DNA of 13,749 nt from contig JAEZGJ010000299.1 in the NCBI GenBank assembly GCA_023416965.1, positions 1 to 13,749 on the forward strand. The letters are read 5' to 3'. This document shows positions 12,840-13,749 of this stretch, in pieces. The position numbers and the translations under genes are program-made. Under the pieces are notes generated by a model. It made no database searches, had not been told where the DNA came from, and worked only from the letters and a program-made list of their open reading frames with translations. How positions within the stretch are numbered: the stretch's first letter is position 1; each line of letters begins with the position of its first letter. This DNA is from Pseudomonadota bacterium (GTDB lineage Bacteria; Pseudomonadota; Alphaproteobacteria; Rhizobiales; Phreatobacteraceae).

Positions 12840-13749
12840 CGACCGGATCGCGCCACGGCTTCGGCTGTTCCGCGCCGCTGCACCGCGCCGCCGGCCTCGT
12901 ACCAGCCCCTGGTGCGGTTCACGATCCAGACGACCGAGAGCATCACCGGCACCTCGACCAGCACGCCGACGACGGTGGCCAGGGCCGCCCCGGAATTCAG
13001 GCCGAACAGGCTGATGGCGGCCGCCACCGCCAGTTCGAAGAAATTGCTCGCCCCGATCAGCGCCGAGGGGCCGGCGATGCAGTGCCGCTCGCCCGCGACG
13101 CGGTTGAGGAGATAGGCGAGGCCGGAATTGAGATAGACCTGGATCAGGATCGGCACGGCCAGCATGGCGATGATCAGCGGCTGGGCGACGATCTGCCGGC
13201 CCTGGAAGCCGAACAGCAGGACGAGCGTCGCCAGCAGGGCCACGAGGGAGGCCGGCTGCAGCAGGGCGAGCAGGCGCTCGACCGCGCCCTCGCCGCCGTG
13301 CGCGATGAGGCGGCTGCGCAGCACCTGCGCGAGCACGACCGGGATGACGATGTAGAGCACGACCGACAGCAGCAGCGTCGCCCAGGGCACGGTGATGGCG
13401 GAGAGGCCGAGCAGCAGCCCGACGATGGGCGCGAAGGCCACCACCATGATCGCGTCGTTGAGCGCCACCTGGCTGAGGGTGAAATGCGGCTCGCCCCTGG
13501 TGAGGTTGGACCAGACGAACACCATGGCCGTACAGGGCGCCGCGGCAAGGATGATCAACCCGGCGATGTAGCTGTCGATCTGCCCGGCCGGCAGCAGGGG
13601 CCGGAATAGCCAGCCGATGAACAGCCAGCCCAGCAGGGCCATCGAGAACGGCTTGATGGCCCAGTTGATGAACAGCGTGATGCCGATGCCGCGCCAGTAG
13701 GTGCTCACCCGGTGCAGGCTCATGAAGTCGATGCGGACCAGCATCGGAA
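12836..13749 (-). CDS. ACR3-family arsenite efflux permease (5' end off the window)
   Basis: 303 complete codons are visible; roughly 40-50 N-terminal residues are missing beyond the right edge. The ATG at 13742-13744 is internal: PMLVRIDF continues a conserved segment that normally follows the first membrane helix. ACR3 hallmarks include LINWAIKPF-type sequence (FINWAIKPFSMALL), the thiolate-bearing AAAPCTAMVFVWSNLTRGEP, VALNDAIMVVAFAP, IGASNFFELAVAAAISLFG, and VGVLVEVPVMLSVVWIVN with its conserved Glu. The Cys in APCTAM is essential for transport in studied ACR3 proteins. It exports arsenite across the inner membrane, using the product of ArsC. It is the first gene of the visible operon; an ArsR regulator would be expected further right. 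Confidence 0.95.
   Translation of the reverse strand, partial: PMLVRIDFMSLHRVSTYWRGIGITLFINWAIKPFSMALLGWLFIGWLFRPLLPAGQIDSYIAGLIILAAAPCTAMVFVWSNLTRGEPHFTLSQVALNDAIMVVAFAPIVGLLLGLSAITVPWATLLLSVVLYIVIPVVLAQVLRSRLIAHGGEGAVERLLALLQPASLVALLATLVLLFGFQGRQIVAQPLIIAMLAVPILIQVYLNSGLAYLLNRVAGERHCIAGPSALIGASNFFELAVAAAISLFGLNSGAALATVVGVLVEVPVMLSVVWIVNRTRGWYEAGGAVQRRGTAEAVARSGR

Noticed and set aside
11745..13115. Plus-strand open frame (456 codons) opposite arsJ, GAPDH and ACR3
   Set aside because: It is the complement of well-supported coding sequence, with low-complexity Arg/Asp/Gly composition and no motif.

Overview
The window is GC-rich. Its gene content (TctC/Bug solute-binding proteins beside LysR and IclR regulators, meta-cleavage-type catabolic enzymes, an arsJ-type arsenic operon) and codon use suggest an alphaproteobacterium, probably of the Hyphomicrobiales. 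That placement is inference. I found no rRNA, tRNA, CRISPR array or transposase.

Layout. (1) Positions 1-1386: the 5' end of a Bug-family solute-binding protein gene (minus, running off the left edge), divergent from a LysR-type regulator. The shared gap holds a LysR-type box well placed for control of the Bug gene. (2) Positions 1387-4324: a cassette of an HxlR-type regulator (minus) divergent from a short-chain dehydrogenase and a CurA-like NADPH oxidoreductase (plus). Parts of it are clearly lower in G+C than its surroundings. It is flanked by two stretches without a recognisable gene, which may be remnants or junctions. (3) Positions 4325-9889: a six-gene minus-strand catabolic operon, in transcription order FAH-family hydrolase/isomerase, HpaH-type hydratase, RidA-family protein, flavin-reductase-like protein, LigI-like amidohydrolase and Bug solute-binding protein. 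It is divergent from an IclR regulator, and a perfect 17-bp palindrome lies in the shared gap. (4) Positions 10089-13749: a tightly coupled minus-strand arsenic operon, ACR3 (5' end off the right edge), ArsJ-associated GAPDH, ArsJ and ArsC.

How the genes work together. The catabolic operon looks like a lower pathway: a periplasmic protein binds a carboxylate, a lactone or similar ester is opened, and enol/keto-acid intermediates are processed by the hydratase and FAH enzymes, with an imine/enamine step suggested by RidA. No ring-cleavage dioxygenase, monooxygenase or semialdehyde dehydrogenase is present, so the substrate is not settled. The arsenic operon encodes two parallel routes for arsenate. 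In one, GAPDH forms 1-arseno-3-phosphoglycerate and ArsJ exports it. In the other, ArsC reduces arsenate to arsenite and ACR3 exports it. The HxlR/SDR/CurA cassette resembles systems that sense and reduce reactive carbonyls or enones.

The most useful leads are the unassigned six-gene catabolic operon, with a RidA protein and an FAH protein that both carry changes at key positions, the 17-bp IclR-type palindrome, and the low-GC HxlR cassette.
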